Below are positions 6,027-13,589 of a stretch of 15,892 bases of DNA, in pieces. The translations under genes were made by a program, and so were the position numbers. The stretch is from contig DASZJQ010000059.1 of the NCBI GenBank assembly GCA_035947875.1, positions 1-15,892 of the forward strand, in the 5' to 3' direction. This DNA is from Bog-473 sp035947875 (GTDB lineage Bacteria > Actinomycetota > Acidimicrobiia > Acidimicrobiales > RAAP-2). Every line of letters starts with the position of its first letter. Position 1 is the first letter of the stretch. Under the pieces are notes generated by a model. That model was not told the origin of the DNA. It saw only the letters and a program-made list of their open reading frames with translations, and ran no database searches.

Positions 6027-8348
6027 TCAGACAAACATGTTCTTGTGCCTTCGCCGGGCGAAGAGGTCAGCCGAGGCGGCCAAGTCCGCCTGCACTTGCC
6101 TCTGAGTTTCGAGTAACTCATCGGCCCAGAGCATCTGCAGCGTCGTACGCAACTGATCGTCCCGACGTTGCGCGCGTGTGTCCGCAAACGCCTTTCGCAG
6201 AACGTCATGCAACGTCTCGTCATGGACCGGCGGCGGGTGAATGGAACTGCCCCTGTCGGCTAACACGTCGGCGAACTCTTCGTACCAGCGGTGGCTGGAG
6301 GAATACGAGTCGCGCAGGACCGCCCCAGCAACCGCCACGGTCTCGAGCTCAGGCTGGCCTGCCTCGAGGGGTGGTGCCGGCAGCGTCGCCAACGTGTACG
6401 CCGCCAACCGGAGTCGATTCGAGCCCGTGAAGAGTTTGGTCACGGTTTCGACCGACACCACCTTGGCCCCGCCCTCGGCCAGAAATTGACGGAAGACATC
6501 ATCAAGGAGCAAATACGCACGATGTGACGCCAGCTGACCAGGCCCCGTGTCGACAGGGTGAGTCGTGGTGGTCAAGCGCTCCACGGCATCGGAGAGGTAG
6601 CCCGAACTCGTGACGAACGCGTGAGAAAGTGCTCGCCCCAGAGCGGCCGTGGCACCCCTGGGCCAGAACAACAGCCCAACCACGATGCTGACCGCACACC
6701 CCAGGGCCACGTCTTCAATCCTCGTCAGGCCAACCTTCCAACCGACAGGATCGATGATGTTGAACAGAATGATCACGACCAACGTGAACCCTGCCTGTCC
6801 CGCGGCGAACGAGATCATCGACGGGGCAACGCCCGAGACGAGCACGGCCACGGGAAGGAGCACCCACAACAGCACGGTGTGGTCGGCAACGCCGATCATG
6901 ATGGCCGAGCCCACCACGAATCCCACTGCCGTCCCTCCGACGGCCCGCAGGGCCGTGGCACCGGTGCCGAGAGCATTGGACCGCAGTACAGAGAGCGTGC
7001 CGAGCACCACCCAGAATCCATGCTGGACATCGGTGACCTCGGCGACGCCAACCGCAAGGGCCAGCCCCGCCGCGCCGCGTACGGCGTTCCGGAACCACAC
7101 GGAATGAAAGGAGAGGTGCGAGGTGAGACGGTTCCTGAGGAGGCGCGAAAGAGAGTCAGCGACCACGCCAAGCCGGCGGTCCCCGACCGCTTGGGCCCCG
7201 GCCGCCTCGAGCGCGGCGTCCGCCACCATCTCTGTGGCGATACCTAACGCCCGGGCCTGAAAGCTCGGGTCCAGCGACGAAGCAATACTCGTGTCCCGAC
7301 CCCACTCACCCACCTCGGTCCCGACACGTTCGGCCTTGTCCCCATCGGATTCGATGTCAATCAACATCGACACATCGATCTCGAGCTCATGGCCGATCAT
7401 GCGGTCCAATCGTCGGGTGGATTCTTCGACGGCGCTCACCAGCGACGGATCGTCCACGGGATGTGCTTGGTCGTCGCACATCAGAGACGCACTCTGACGA
7501 AGGCTCTCGGCAACCGCCCGCACAATCTCCCTGGCCGGGGACGCTCCCATGGTTTCTTCACCGATGAGCATCGCATTCCCGGCCACCCATTCGACCCGAC
7601 CCACCAGCTTGGCCAGGGCCATCGCTCCAGCCACCGCGCCGGTGGGCGGGTAGGGCGTTCCTGCGAATTGGCGTCGCAAGAGCGACAGCTCCGACTTCAC
7701 GTCAGCCCGGGCCAGGGGATCTGACGTTCCGCTCGCCTGTGCCTCCGACAGCCGGCTCACCGCCGACATCGCGGCGGCGAGGCGACGACGGAGGTTGTCG
7801 TGCCACGGGGTGGGCCAGATCAACATGCAGGCGGGAATACAGGCGGCGCCAGCCAGCGCCCAGCCGATCAGTCGCGGCCCCACCGCCGAGGCCGGTTGGG
7901 CCACCGCCACCGGCAAGACGAAGATCAAAAGGGCCGCAGTCGATGCGGTCGCGGCCAGTGGCGTGACGATCCCCGCGAAGAGGACAGCAAACCCCACCAC
8001 GGCCATGACCACAACCGATGCCACCTTGTGCGTCGAGACGACCGTGCCGACAGAAATGAAACAACTCCCGACCAGGAACAGTGCAAGGTAGGAGAGGAGA
8101 CGCGTGCGCGGTCGACCCGGGAAGTCCACGAGCAGGAGCAAGGCGAACGAACCGAAGGCTCCGAAGAGGCTGAGCTGTGCATTGGACGACACCACATGAG
8201 CGATCGCAAAGACCGAGGGCATGACGACCGCCGCCCTGGCCGAGCGTTTGATGGCCAAGAAGTCGGGGTCTTTCAGCCTGACCCATCCAGCTACGCCGGA
8301 CCACAATCCGCGAGTCGCGGGTTCCGGCGGAGACGTGACGTCGCTCAT
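6027..8348 (-). CDS. FUSC family membrane protein (putative aromatic-acid/efflux type)
   Basis: A 773-residue integral membrane protein with the two-bundle layout of the FUSC/YccS/AaeB superfamily, linked to export of fusaric acid or aromatic acids. The first bundle spans about residues 35-180 and contains DFPGRPRTRLLSY (75-87). A long soluble middle region with helical segments covers about 185-415. The second bundle spans about 417-563, with QHGFWVVLGTLSVLRSN (442-458) and RIEDVALGC (543-551), ending in FWPRG. A soluble C-terminal helical tail of about 200 residues ends the protein. The ATG at 8348 has no clear Shine-Dalgarno. Sample lines within the gene are only 52-62 % GC against about 80 % in the ROK gene, suggesting recent acquisition. 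Substrate unknown. Confidence 0.9.
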   Translation of the reverse strand: MSDVTSPPEPATRGLWSGVAGWVRLKDPDFLAIKRSARAAVVMPSVFAIAHVVSSNAQLSLFGAFGSFALLLLVDFPGRPRTRLLSYLALFLVGSCFISVGTVVSTHKVASVVVMAVVGFAVLFAGIVTPLAATASTAALLIFVLPVAVAQPASAVGPRLIGWALAGAACIPACMLIWPTPWHDNLRRRLAAAMSAVSRLSEAQASGTSDPLARADVKSELSLLRRQFAGTPYPPTGAVAGAMALAKLVGRVEWVAGNAMLIGEETMGASPAREIVRAVAESLRQSASLMCDDQAHPVDDPSLVSAVEESTRRLDRMIGHELEIDVSMLIDIESDGDKAERVGTEVGEWGRDTSIASSLDPSFQARALGIATEMVADAALEAAGAQAVGDRRLGVVADSLSRLLRNRLTSHLSFHSVWFRNAVRGAAGLALAVGVAEVTDVQHGFWVVLGTLSVLRSNALGTGATALRAVGGTAVGFVVGSAIMIGVADHTVLLWVLLPVAVLVSGVAPSMISFAAGQAGFTLVVIILFNIIDPVGWKVGLTRIEDVALGCAVSIVVGLLFWPRGATAALGRALSHAFVTSSGYLSDAVERLTTTTHPVDTGPGQLASHRAYLLLDDVFRQFLAEGGAKVVSVETVTKLFTGSNRLRLAAYTLATLPAPPLEAGQPELETVAVAGAVLRDSYSSSHRWYEEFADVLADRGSSIHPPPVHDETLHDVLRKAFADTRAQRRDDQLRTTLQMLWADELLETQRQVQADLAASADLFARRRHKNMFV

Positions 8349-8374
8349 CGGACCATCGCCCGTCGCGTCGGTCG

Positions 8375-8386
8375 CGCCAGATGGCG
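8375..8386. promoter_or_regulatory. Possible operator palindrome upstream of the FUSC gene
   Basis: CGCCA-GA-TGGCG is a 5-bp-arm inverted repeat 27-38 bp before the FUSC ATG. A TATGGT -10-like hexamer (minus strand) lies a little upstream at 8394-8399. Position is right for a repressor site, but the arms are short. Confidence 0.3.
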
Positions 8387-8470
8387 AACATCGACCATAT
8401 CGAGCGCAAAACTACTCTGGCCACGCCGAACGGCCCCGGGGACCGACGGGGGCACGTGCCGTTTGACGTG

Positions 8471-8500
8471 CGAACTCGGCCGAACTCAGCCGAACTCAGC
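8471..8500. repeat. 10-bp tandem repeat spanning the alaC stop codon
   Basis: CGAACTCAGC occurs at 8481-8490 and 8491-8500, with a one-mismatch copy CGAACTCGGC at 8471-8480. The alaC stop codon (8496-8498) lies inside the copy nearest the gene. Two further copies follow in the noncoding gap. Confidence 0.85.
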
Positions 8501-9713
8501 CCAACTTGGTCAGGGCCCCGCGGAGGTTGCGCACGGCCTGACCGATGCGTTGCTCGTTCTCGATGAGGGCGAAGCGAACGTGGCCGTCGCCGCCCGGGCC
8601 GAAGCCCACCCCGGGCGAGGTGGCCACATCGGCCTCGGTGATGAGGTGCTTGGAGAATTCGAGCGAGCCCATCTCGCGGTAGGGCTCGGGGATGGGCGCC
8701 CAGACGAACATGGTGCCCTTGGGCGGGACCAGATGCCACCCGATCCGGTTGAGTCCGTCACAGAGCGTGTCGCGCCGGGAGCGGTAGATCCCGTTGATGT
8801 GCTTGGGGTAGTCCGATGCCTCGTTCATGGCCACGATGGCCGCGATCTGAATGGGTTGGAACGTCCCGTAGTCGAGGTAGGTCTTGAGCTTGGTCAGGGC
8901 CTGGACGATCTCGGCGTTGCCCACCACGAAGCCGACCCGCCAGCCCGGCATTGAAAACGACTTGGTCAGGGTGTACAGCTCGACCGCCACGTCCTTGGCT
9001 CCGGGAACCTGGAGGATGGAGGGCGGCTCGTAGCCGTCGAAGCCGATGTCGGCATAGGCGAAGTCATGCACCAGGACGACCTCGTGCTCACGGGCAAAGG
9101 CCACCAACCGCTCCATGAACGACAGATCGACACACGCCGTGGTCGGGTTGTGGGGGAAGGACAGCACGATGACTCTCGGCTTGGGCCAGGACTCCTCCCA
9201 GGCGTGCATGAGCCCGTCGAAAAAGGCTTCACCCGGGTCGGGCGCGCTGATCCCGTCGGCGTCGACCGACGGGCCGGAGAGCGGCACCTGACGCACGTCC
9301 GCGCCGGCGAAGAGCGGTCCCCAGATGTGGATCGGGTACGACGGCGAGGGCACCAGCGCGGTGTCGCCCGGGCCGACCAGGACCCACATCAGGTGTGAGA
9401 AGCCCTCCTTGGCCCCGATGGTGGTGACCACCTCGGTGTCGGGGTCGAGCGTGACGTCGAACTTGCGCTGGTACAGGTCCGTCACGGCGCTGCGCAGCTT
9501 GGGAATGCCCCGGCTGGCGGAGTAGCGGTGGTTCCGCGGATTGTGTGCCGCCTCGGCCAATTTCTCCACCGCCACCGCAGGCGACGGCAGGTCCGGATTG
9601 CCGAAACCGAGGTCGATGACGTCGTTCCCGGCTCGCCGCGATGCCGCCTTCAGGTCGTTGATGGTGGCAAAGACATACGGTGGCAGACCGTTGATCCGGC
9701 GGAACTCCATCAC
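8496..9713 (-). CDS. alaC: Alanine/aspartate-family aminotransferase, AlaC type
   Basis: A 405-residue PLP-dependent fold-type I aminotransferase that closely follows E. coli AlaC (glutamate-pyruvate transaminase) from end to end as recalled. Shared stretches include INGLPPYVF (8-16), YSASRGIPKLR (64-74), TIGAKEG (98-104), PSPSYPIHI (122-130) and MGSLEF near the C terminus. Active-site residues are visible: Asn189 in the HNP segment, Asp217 in HDFAYAD, Tyr220, the PLP lysine Lys251 in TLTKSFSMPGWR, Arg259 and the substrate-binding Arg in GHVRFALIEN. It probably makes alanine from pyruvate and glutamate in the cytoplasm. Two ATGs in a row open the gene. It follows the luciferase-like gene by 43 bp and is the last gene of the minus-strand run. 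Related LL-diaminopimelate aminotransferases are the main alternative. Confidence 0.92.
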   Translation of the reverse strand: MMEFRRINGLPPYVFATINDLKAASRRAGNDVIDLGFGNPDLPSPAVAVEKLAEAAHNPRNHRYSASRGIPKLRSAVTDLYQRKFDVTLDPDTEVVTTIGAKEGFSHLMWVLVGPGDTALVPSPSYPIHIWGPLFAGADVRQVPLSGPSVDADGISAPDPGEAFFDGLMHAWEESWPKPRVIVLSFPHNPTTACVDLSFMERLVAFAREHEVVLVHDFAYADIGFDGYEPPSILQVPGAKDVAVELYTLTKSFSMPGWRVGFVVGNAEIVQALTKLKTYLDYGTFQPIQIAAIVAMNEASDYPKHINGIYRSRRDTLCDGLNRIGWHLVPPKGTMFVWAPIPEPYREMGSLEFSKHLITEADVATSPGVGFGPGGDGHVRFALIENEQRIGQAVRNLRGALTKLG

Positions 9714-9756
9714 GGGAGTCTACGACCCGCCCTGCCACGCTCTGAGCCACCCCACC

Positions 9757-10560
9757 TCAACCTTCACCGCCACCGTCACCGTCACCCCCTCCCTGGCCCG
9801 CACGTTCACCGATGCTGCCGCCCGCACCTTCGCCGATACCCGCCGTCTTCCTGGCCGCGGCCGCCAGCGCATCGAGGTCGACCGGCCACCCGAAGATGGC
9901 CCAGGTGGCACCGGCACGCGCCACCGCCGCCACGGTGCCGTCGAGTTCTTCGTTGGACGAAGGCGGCGGGCCGGCCCAGGTGACTTCCACCGCCCCGGGT
10001 CCGTGGGCCCGATCCACCACCAATGACGGATCGGCATCCCACACATTGAGGGCCGCGCCGGCGGCGAGCGCTTCGGTGGTGCGGGCCGCCGGGCCGCCGG
10101 CAATCCACACGGTCAAGCCCAGCACCCGCAACGCCCGAGCCACCTCCACCATCTCCTCCCGGCGTTCGGACGCCGAGGCGAAGGGAATGCCGTAGGCCCG
10201 GTTCTCGGCCTCGCTCAGGCGGTCACCGGTCCCCAGGGCGGCCACGATGCGGCCCGGGGCCAGGTTGGCCAGCGCGGTGAACTGTGCCAGCAACACCTCG
10301 TTGGGCACCAGCCCCACCCGGGCCACCAGCGTCCCGAAGTACGGACCGCCGCCGGGGGTGGCCGGGGCCGGCACGTCGGCCACCAGGGCGCCGAGCACGG
10401 GGAACGGAGCCAGCGCCGGTCGGTCGGGTTGGCTCATGGGCCAGATGTGGTCGTAACAGAACACCCCGTCGACACCGGCGGCAAACGCCTGCGCCGCCGC
10501 CTCGAGGGCGTCGTCCGGGCTCTCGCGGAAGGTCGGGAGCACCACGCCGGTGCGGATCAC
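9757..10560 (-). CDS. Luciferase-like (LLM class) flavin/F420-dependent oxidoreductase, short form
   Basis: A 267-residue TIM-barrel protein of the luciferase-like monooxygenase family, using FMN or F420. The opening strand RTGVVLPTFRE, the GVFCYDHIWP segment, LAPGRIVAALGTGDR, SERREEMVEVARALR and the TVWIAGGPAARTTEALA strand match family motifs. It is shorter than typical members (about 300-350) and ends in a Gly/Asp-rich tail of some 25 residues of low complexity. Two GTGs stand in tandem. The second, at 10560, is chosen because it forms a GTGA overlap with the ROK gene stop and lies six bases from GGGAGG; the other, at 10563, adds one residue. It is probably translationally coupled to the ROK kinase. 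Substrate unknown. Confidence 0.87.
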   Translation of the reverse strand: MIRTGVVLPTFRESPDDALEAAAQAFAAGVDGVFCYDHIWPMSQPDRPALAPFPVLGALVADVPAPATPGGGPYFGTLVARVGLVPNEVLLAQFTALANLAPGRIVAALGTGDRLSEAENRAYGIPFASASERREEMVEVARALRVLGLTVWIAGGPAARTTEALAAGAALNVWDADPSLVVDRAHGPGAVEVTWAGPPPSSNEELDGTVAAVARAGATWAIFGWPVDLDALAAAARKTAGIGEGAGGSIGERAGQGGGDGDGGGEG

Positions 10561-11591
10561 CACAAACCTCCCCGGCGGGCCGCCAGCGCGGCGCCCACGG
10601 CGCCGGCCCGCTCGCCAAAGGCGGCAGGCACGATGACCACCGGTTCACGGGCGGACCCGCCCTCGACCAGTGCCGCGAAGGCCGCCCGCGTGGCCTCGAA
10701 CCACAGCTCGCCCGCGGCGACCAGCCCACCCCCGAGCACGATGCACGTGGGATCGAGCACGCAGGTCAGGTTGGCCAACCCGAAGCCGACCCACCAGCCC
10801 AATTGCTCCACCACCTGCCGGGCGTCGGCGTCGCCGGCCAAGGCGGCCGCGGTGACATCCTCGCCCCGCACGCTCTCGGGATCCCCACCGGCCAACGCCA
10901 CCACGGCGGGCAGACGCCCGGCCATGGCGGCCTCTCGGGCCAGCAGGCCCAGGCCGCCCCCTGAGGCATAGCGCTCCCAACAGCCGCGCCGCCCGCACGG
11001 GCACGGCGGACCGGCCGGGTCGACCACCATGTGGCCGATCTCCCCGGCGTAGCCGTGGCCGCCCACCCGGAGTCGCCCGTCCACAATCAGCGCCCCGCCG
11101 ATACCCGTACCCAACGTGACGGTGAGCACGTCGTCAAATCCCTGCGCCGCGCCCAACTGATGCTCGGCCAGGGCGGCGAGATTGGCGTCGTTCTCAATCA
11201 GGATTCGGCGCTGCGGCAAGGGCTCGGACAATAGGACGTGCCAGTCCACGCCCTGCCCCTGGGGGAGATTGGGCGAGAAGCGCAGGCGGCCCGCCCGGTC
11301 CAACATGCCGGGTGCCCCGACGCCGATGGCCGGTGCCTCCCAAGCGCTCGACGATCCCATATCCATGGCGGCGTCGAGGTGGGCCACCACTTCGGCCACC
11401 GCCTCGGCCACGGCGACCGCAACACCTCGACCGACCACATCACCCTGGCTCGAGCCGATCGGTGTGGCCACCCGGGCTTCGACCAACACACGTTCGGACG
11501 GGCCGAGGGCCACTCCGAGCACTTTGGTCCCCCCGATGTCGATGCCGAAGGCCACGTCGGCACCCGCCGACGGTCCGGCGTCGGACGTCAC
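10557..11591 (-). CDS. ROK family sugar kinase, probable glucokinase
   Basis: A 344-residue cytoplasmic kinase that probably phosphorylates glucose with ATP. The phosphate-binding motif DIGGTK is at 18-23, the catalytic Asp135 lies in ENDANLAALAE, and TLGTGIGGALIVDG (159-172) is the second glycine-rich loop. GEIGHM (183-188) leads into the ROK zinc site His187, Cys197, Cys199 and Cys204 in CPCGRRGCWE, with Glu206. All key residues are present. The GTG start at 11591 overlaps the SRPBCC stop as GTGA, and its own stop overlaps the luciferase-like start in the same way, so three genes are tightly coupled. A SRPBCC gene beside an ROK glucokinase resembles the glkA region of Streptomyces (from memory). 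Sugar specificity is inferred. Confidence 0.93.
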   Translation of the reverse strand: MTSDAGPSAGADVAFGIDIGGTKVLGVALGPSERVLVEARVATPIGSSQGDVVGRGVAVAVAEAVAEVVAHLDAAMDMGSSSAWEAPAIGVGAPGMLDRAGRLRFSPNLPQGQGVDWHVLLSEPLPQRRILIENDANLAALAEHQLGAAQGFDDVLTVTLGTGIGGALIVDGRLRVGGHGYAGEIGHMVVDPAGPPCPCGRRGCWERYASGGGLGLLAREAAMAGRLPAVVALAGGDPESVRGEDVTAAALAGDADARQVVEQLGWWVGFGLANLTCVLDPTCIVLGGGLVAAGELWFEATRAAFAALVEGGSAREPVVIVPAAFGERAGAVGAALAARRGGLW

Positions 11592-12034
11592 GACGAAGAC
11601 TCGACCCGCGCCTTCAGCTCTCGCAGGGCTGTCGACATGATCCGGCTCTGCGCCCGCATCTTGATGAAACCCGGGATGGGCACGCGCAGTTCGACTTCGA
11701 GGTGGTACGTCACGTCGGTGCCGGTGCCGCCCTCGCCGGGGTCGAAGACGTAGCTCCCGTCCAGCTTCGAGGTGATGTCACCCTTGGTCAGCTTCCACGA
11801 GAGGATGCGCGGTGCCTCGGAATAGTCGTAGACCAGGGTGTAGCTGGTGCTGCGGCCGAAGGCGGCGGCACGCCAGGTGACGACGAGCGGGCGTCCCTCG
11901 CCGTCGCGCTCTTCAACGACGATCTCCTTGATGTCGGCGGCCCAATCGACATAGTGCTCGATGTCCGCCACGACGGCATAGCACCGCTCGGGCGAGGCCG
12001 ACACCGACATGTGTTCTGTGGCCTGGTCCGCCAC
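11588..12034 (-). CDS. SRPBCC (START/polyketide cyclase-like) family protein
   Basis: A 148-residue protein of the SRPBCC helix-grip fold, which forms a deep hydrophobic pocket for lipids or other ligands. The conserved opening SASPERCYAVVADIEHYVDW, followed by AADIKEIVVEERDG, is typical of actinobacterial members; a WKLTKGDITSKLDGSYVF strand pair and a C-terminal helix of the fold (FIKMRAQSRIMSTALRELK) complete it. The GTG at 12034 gives VADQATEHMSVSASPE, which matches usual family N termini; AGGAAAGGA lies 11 bases upstream. An ATG at 12010 would give 140 residues. It starts 52 bp after the PimB-like gene and ends in a GTGA overlap with the ROK kinase. Ligand unknown. Confidence 0.87.
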   Translation of the reverse strand: MADQATEHMSVSASPERCYAVVADIEHYVDWAADIKEIVVEERDGEGRPLVVTWRAAAFGRSTSYTLVYDYSEAPRILSWKLTKGDITSKLDGSYVFDPGEGGTGTDVTYHLEVELRVPIPGFIKMRAQSRIMSTALRELKARVESSS

Positions 12035-12086
12035 GGCTCTGTGCGTCCTTTCCTCTCGCCTGTCCGCCGGCGCGGTCAGGAGGCAG

Positions 12087-13232
12087 TCAGCCTGCCACTT
12101 CCTCCAAGGTGTCGGCCAGCCTAGAAGCGAGAGCGTCGTAGCCGAAGGATGCCACCACGCGGGCCCGCCCCGCTGCCCCCATGCGCTTGGCCAGGGCCGG
12201 ATCGGACAGCAGCTCCCGCAGGGCCTGGGCCACGCAACCGGGGTCATCGGGTCGGGCCACCACCAGCCCGGTCTCCCCGTGGATCACCGCCTCGGCCGCT
12301 CCCCCGCTCTCCCCGGCCACCTGGGGCACGCCGGCGGCGGCCGCTTCGAGGAAGACGATGCCGAACCCCTCCTGCTCCAAGCCCAGCCAGCGGTTGCGGC
12401 AGGCCATGACGAAGAGGTCGGCGGACCCGAGCAGCACGGCCCGGTCCTGATCGCTCAACCGGCCCAACATGGAGACCGAGGCCAAGCTGGCGCCGGCTTG
12501 CCGGCGGAGGCGGGGCAGTTCGCGGCCCTCACCGCCGATCGCCAGCACCAGGTCGGGATAGGAGGGAACCAGTCGATCGGCCGCCTCGATCAGCACGTCC
12601 ATCCCCTTGCGCGGGACGAGGCGGCTCAAGCTGACCACCAATGGTCCCGAGGAGGGCAGGCCGAAACGGACCCGGGCCGCCTGCCGCACCGACTCGAACA
12701 TAGGCTTGATGCGGTCGGCGTCGACCCCGGGCGGGATCTCGACCACCGGCGCCGCCAACTCCCCGGAGGCCCGCCTGGCCTCCGCCGCCGGATAGCGCCC
12801 GGCCGAAATGACCACCGACGCACCCCGGAGCACGTGCGCCAGGGCGGCCCGGGCACCCGGCACCCGGCCGGGCACGGTGACTTCGGCCCCGTGCAGGATC
12901 ACGCCGTAAGGCGTGCCGAGGCGGGGCCCGAGGAGACCGAGGGGCAGTGCCGGGTCGAGCAGGACCAGGTCGATCCCGTGTTCGGCCACGCAGCGGCGGA
13001 CCTGGCGCAAGGTCCTGGGCGTCGGGAAGTAGAGGATGGGCTCATCGACCCGCTCGATGCGCACCCCGACCTCCGCCTGCGCCGCATCGAACTCGGGCGC
13101 TCCGGGGTCGGACGACGCGGTGAGCACCACGAACGACGCGGGATCGAGCCGGCGCCACAGTTCCCACAGATAGTTCTGGATCCCCCCCACCTTGGGCGGG
13201 AAGTCGTTCGTCACCAGCAGGTGCCGCTTCAC
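12087..13232 (-). CDS. pimB: GT4-family glycosyltransferase, probable phosphatidylinositol mannosyltransferase PimB type
   Basis: A 381-residue GT-B retaining glycosyltransferase. It follows corynebacterial PimB' in outline: LVTNDFPPKVGGIQNYL at 6-22 with the acceptor-loop Gly pair, HGAEV at 114-118, IPPGVDADR at 166-174, the SRLVPRKGMD donor-phosphate site with Arg204 and Lys209, MLGRLSDQD at 255-263, and the EGFGIVFLEAAAAGVP segment starting at Glu288 that includes the E-x7-E motif. PimB adds the second mannose to phosphatidylinositol mannoside at the inner face of the membrane using GDP-mannose. The GTG at 13232 has only a weak GGGTGGG upstream. Related GT4 mannosyltransferases acting on other lipids are the alternative. 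Family is firm, substrate moderately so. Confidence 0.85.
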   Translation of the reverse strand: MKRHLLVTNDFPPKVGGIQNYLWELWRRLDPASFVVLTASSDPGAPEFDAAQAEVGVRIERVDEPILYFPTPRTLRQVRRCVAEHGIDLVLLDPALPLGLLGPRLGTPYGVILHGAEVTVPGRVPGARAALAHVLRGASVVISAGRYPAAEARRASGELAAPVVEIPPGVDADRIKPMFESVRQAARVRFGLPSSGPLVVSLSRLVPRKGMDVLIEAADRLVPSYPDLVLAIGGEGRELPRLRRQAGASLASVSMLGRLSDQDRAVLLGSADLFVMACRNRWLGLEQEGFGIVFLEAAAAGVPQVAGESGGAAEAVIHGETGLVVARPDDPGCVAQALRELLSDPALAKRMGAAGRARVVASFGYDALASRLADTLEEVAG

Positions 13233-13268
13233 GCCGACCCACCCGCGCTCGGACCGCGGGCGCCCTGG

Positions 13269-13298
13269 CCCGCTCGGCTGCTAACCCGCTCGGCTGCT
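13269..13298. repeat. Perfect 14-bp direct repeat (16-bp period) spanning the stop of the Cys-rich gene
   Basis: CCCGCTCGGCTGCT occurs at 13269-13282 and 13285-13298, separated by two bases. The TAG stop codon (13281-13283) of the Cys-rich gene is created at the junction of the two copies. See the finding on gene truncation. Confidence 0.9.
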
Positions 13299-13490
13299 GA
13301 AGCGCAGGGACGGCACCAGCCCGGCCCGCTCGAGCATGCGCATCGCCCGGGCCTCGTCCGCATCGATGACCACGGCATCATCTGGTTCGCGCTCGAGCAG
13401 GAAGCTGACCACGCAGTCGTCGCAGGCATCGGTCCCCTGAAGCTCGCAGCAGTCACAATCGATGGTGACCGTCGGATTCGATTCGGACAT
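13281..13490 (-). CDS. Small cysteine-rich protein, possibly metal-binding
   Basis: A 69-residue acidic protein with five clustered cysteines, Cys12, Cys14, Cys15, Cys23 and Cys26 (CxCC-x7-CxxC), followed by a helical part with DDAVVIDADEARAMRMLERAG. The pattern suggests binding of zinc or an Fe-S cluster. It resembles a short uncharacterised family seen in actinobacteria (from memory), and I know no function. The ATG at 13490 has a good GGAGGG eight bases upstream. It precedes the PimB-like gene by 48 bp. Its last five codons (SSRAG) lie in the first copy of a 16-bp tandem duplication, which has probably shortened the C terminus by about 12 residues. The core domain is intact. Confidence 0.82.
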   Translation of the reverse strand: MSESNPTVTIDCDCCELQGTDACDDCVVSFLLEREPDDAVVIDADEARAMRMLERAGLVPSLRFSSRAG

Positions 13491-13589
13491 GGTGGTAACC
13501 CTCCGTGATTGGGCCTCGCTGGCGCATGTTCTCTCTGTCTGGCGTCAGCCTCCTCCCAGGGTGTGACACACCACTGATCCGGTGCGGAT

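Noticed and set aside
8451..8460. GGCACGTGCC palindrome in the FUSC-alaC gap
   Set aside because: A 10-bp GC-rich palindrome is easily found by chance at this composition and has no loop or T-run to support a terminator.
7702..8954. Overlapping long frames on both strands across the FUSC 5' end and the alaC 3' end
   Set aside because: Arg/Gly/His-rich products with no motif; they cross the boundaries of two confident genes.
12009..13508. Long plus-strand open frame (499 codons) opposite pimB
   Set aside because: It is antisense to well-recognised PimB, SRPBCC and Cys-rich genes. Its product is His/Gly/Arg-rich with no domain, as expected of a GC-rich shadow frame.
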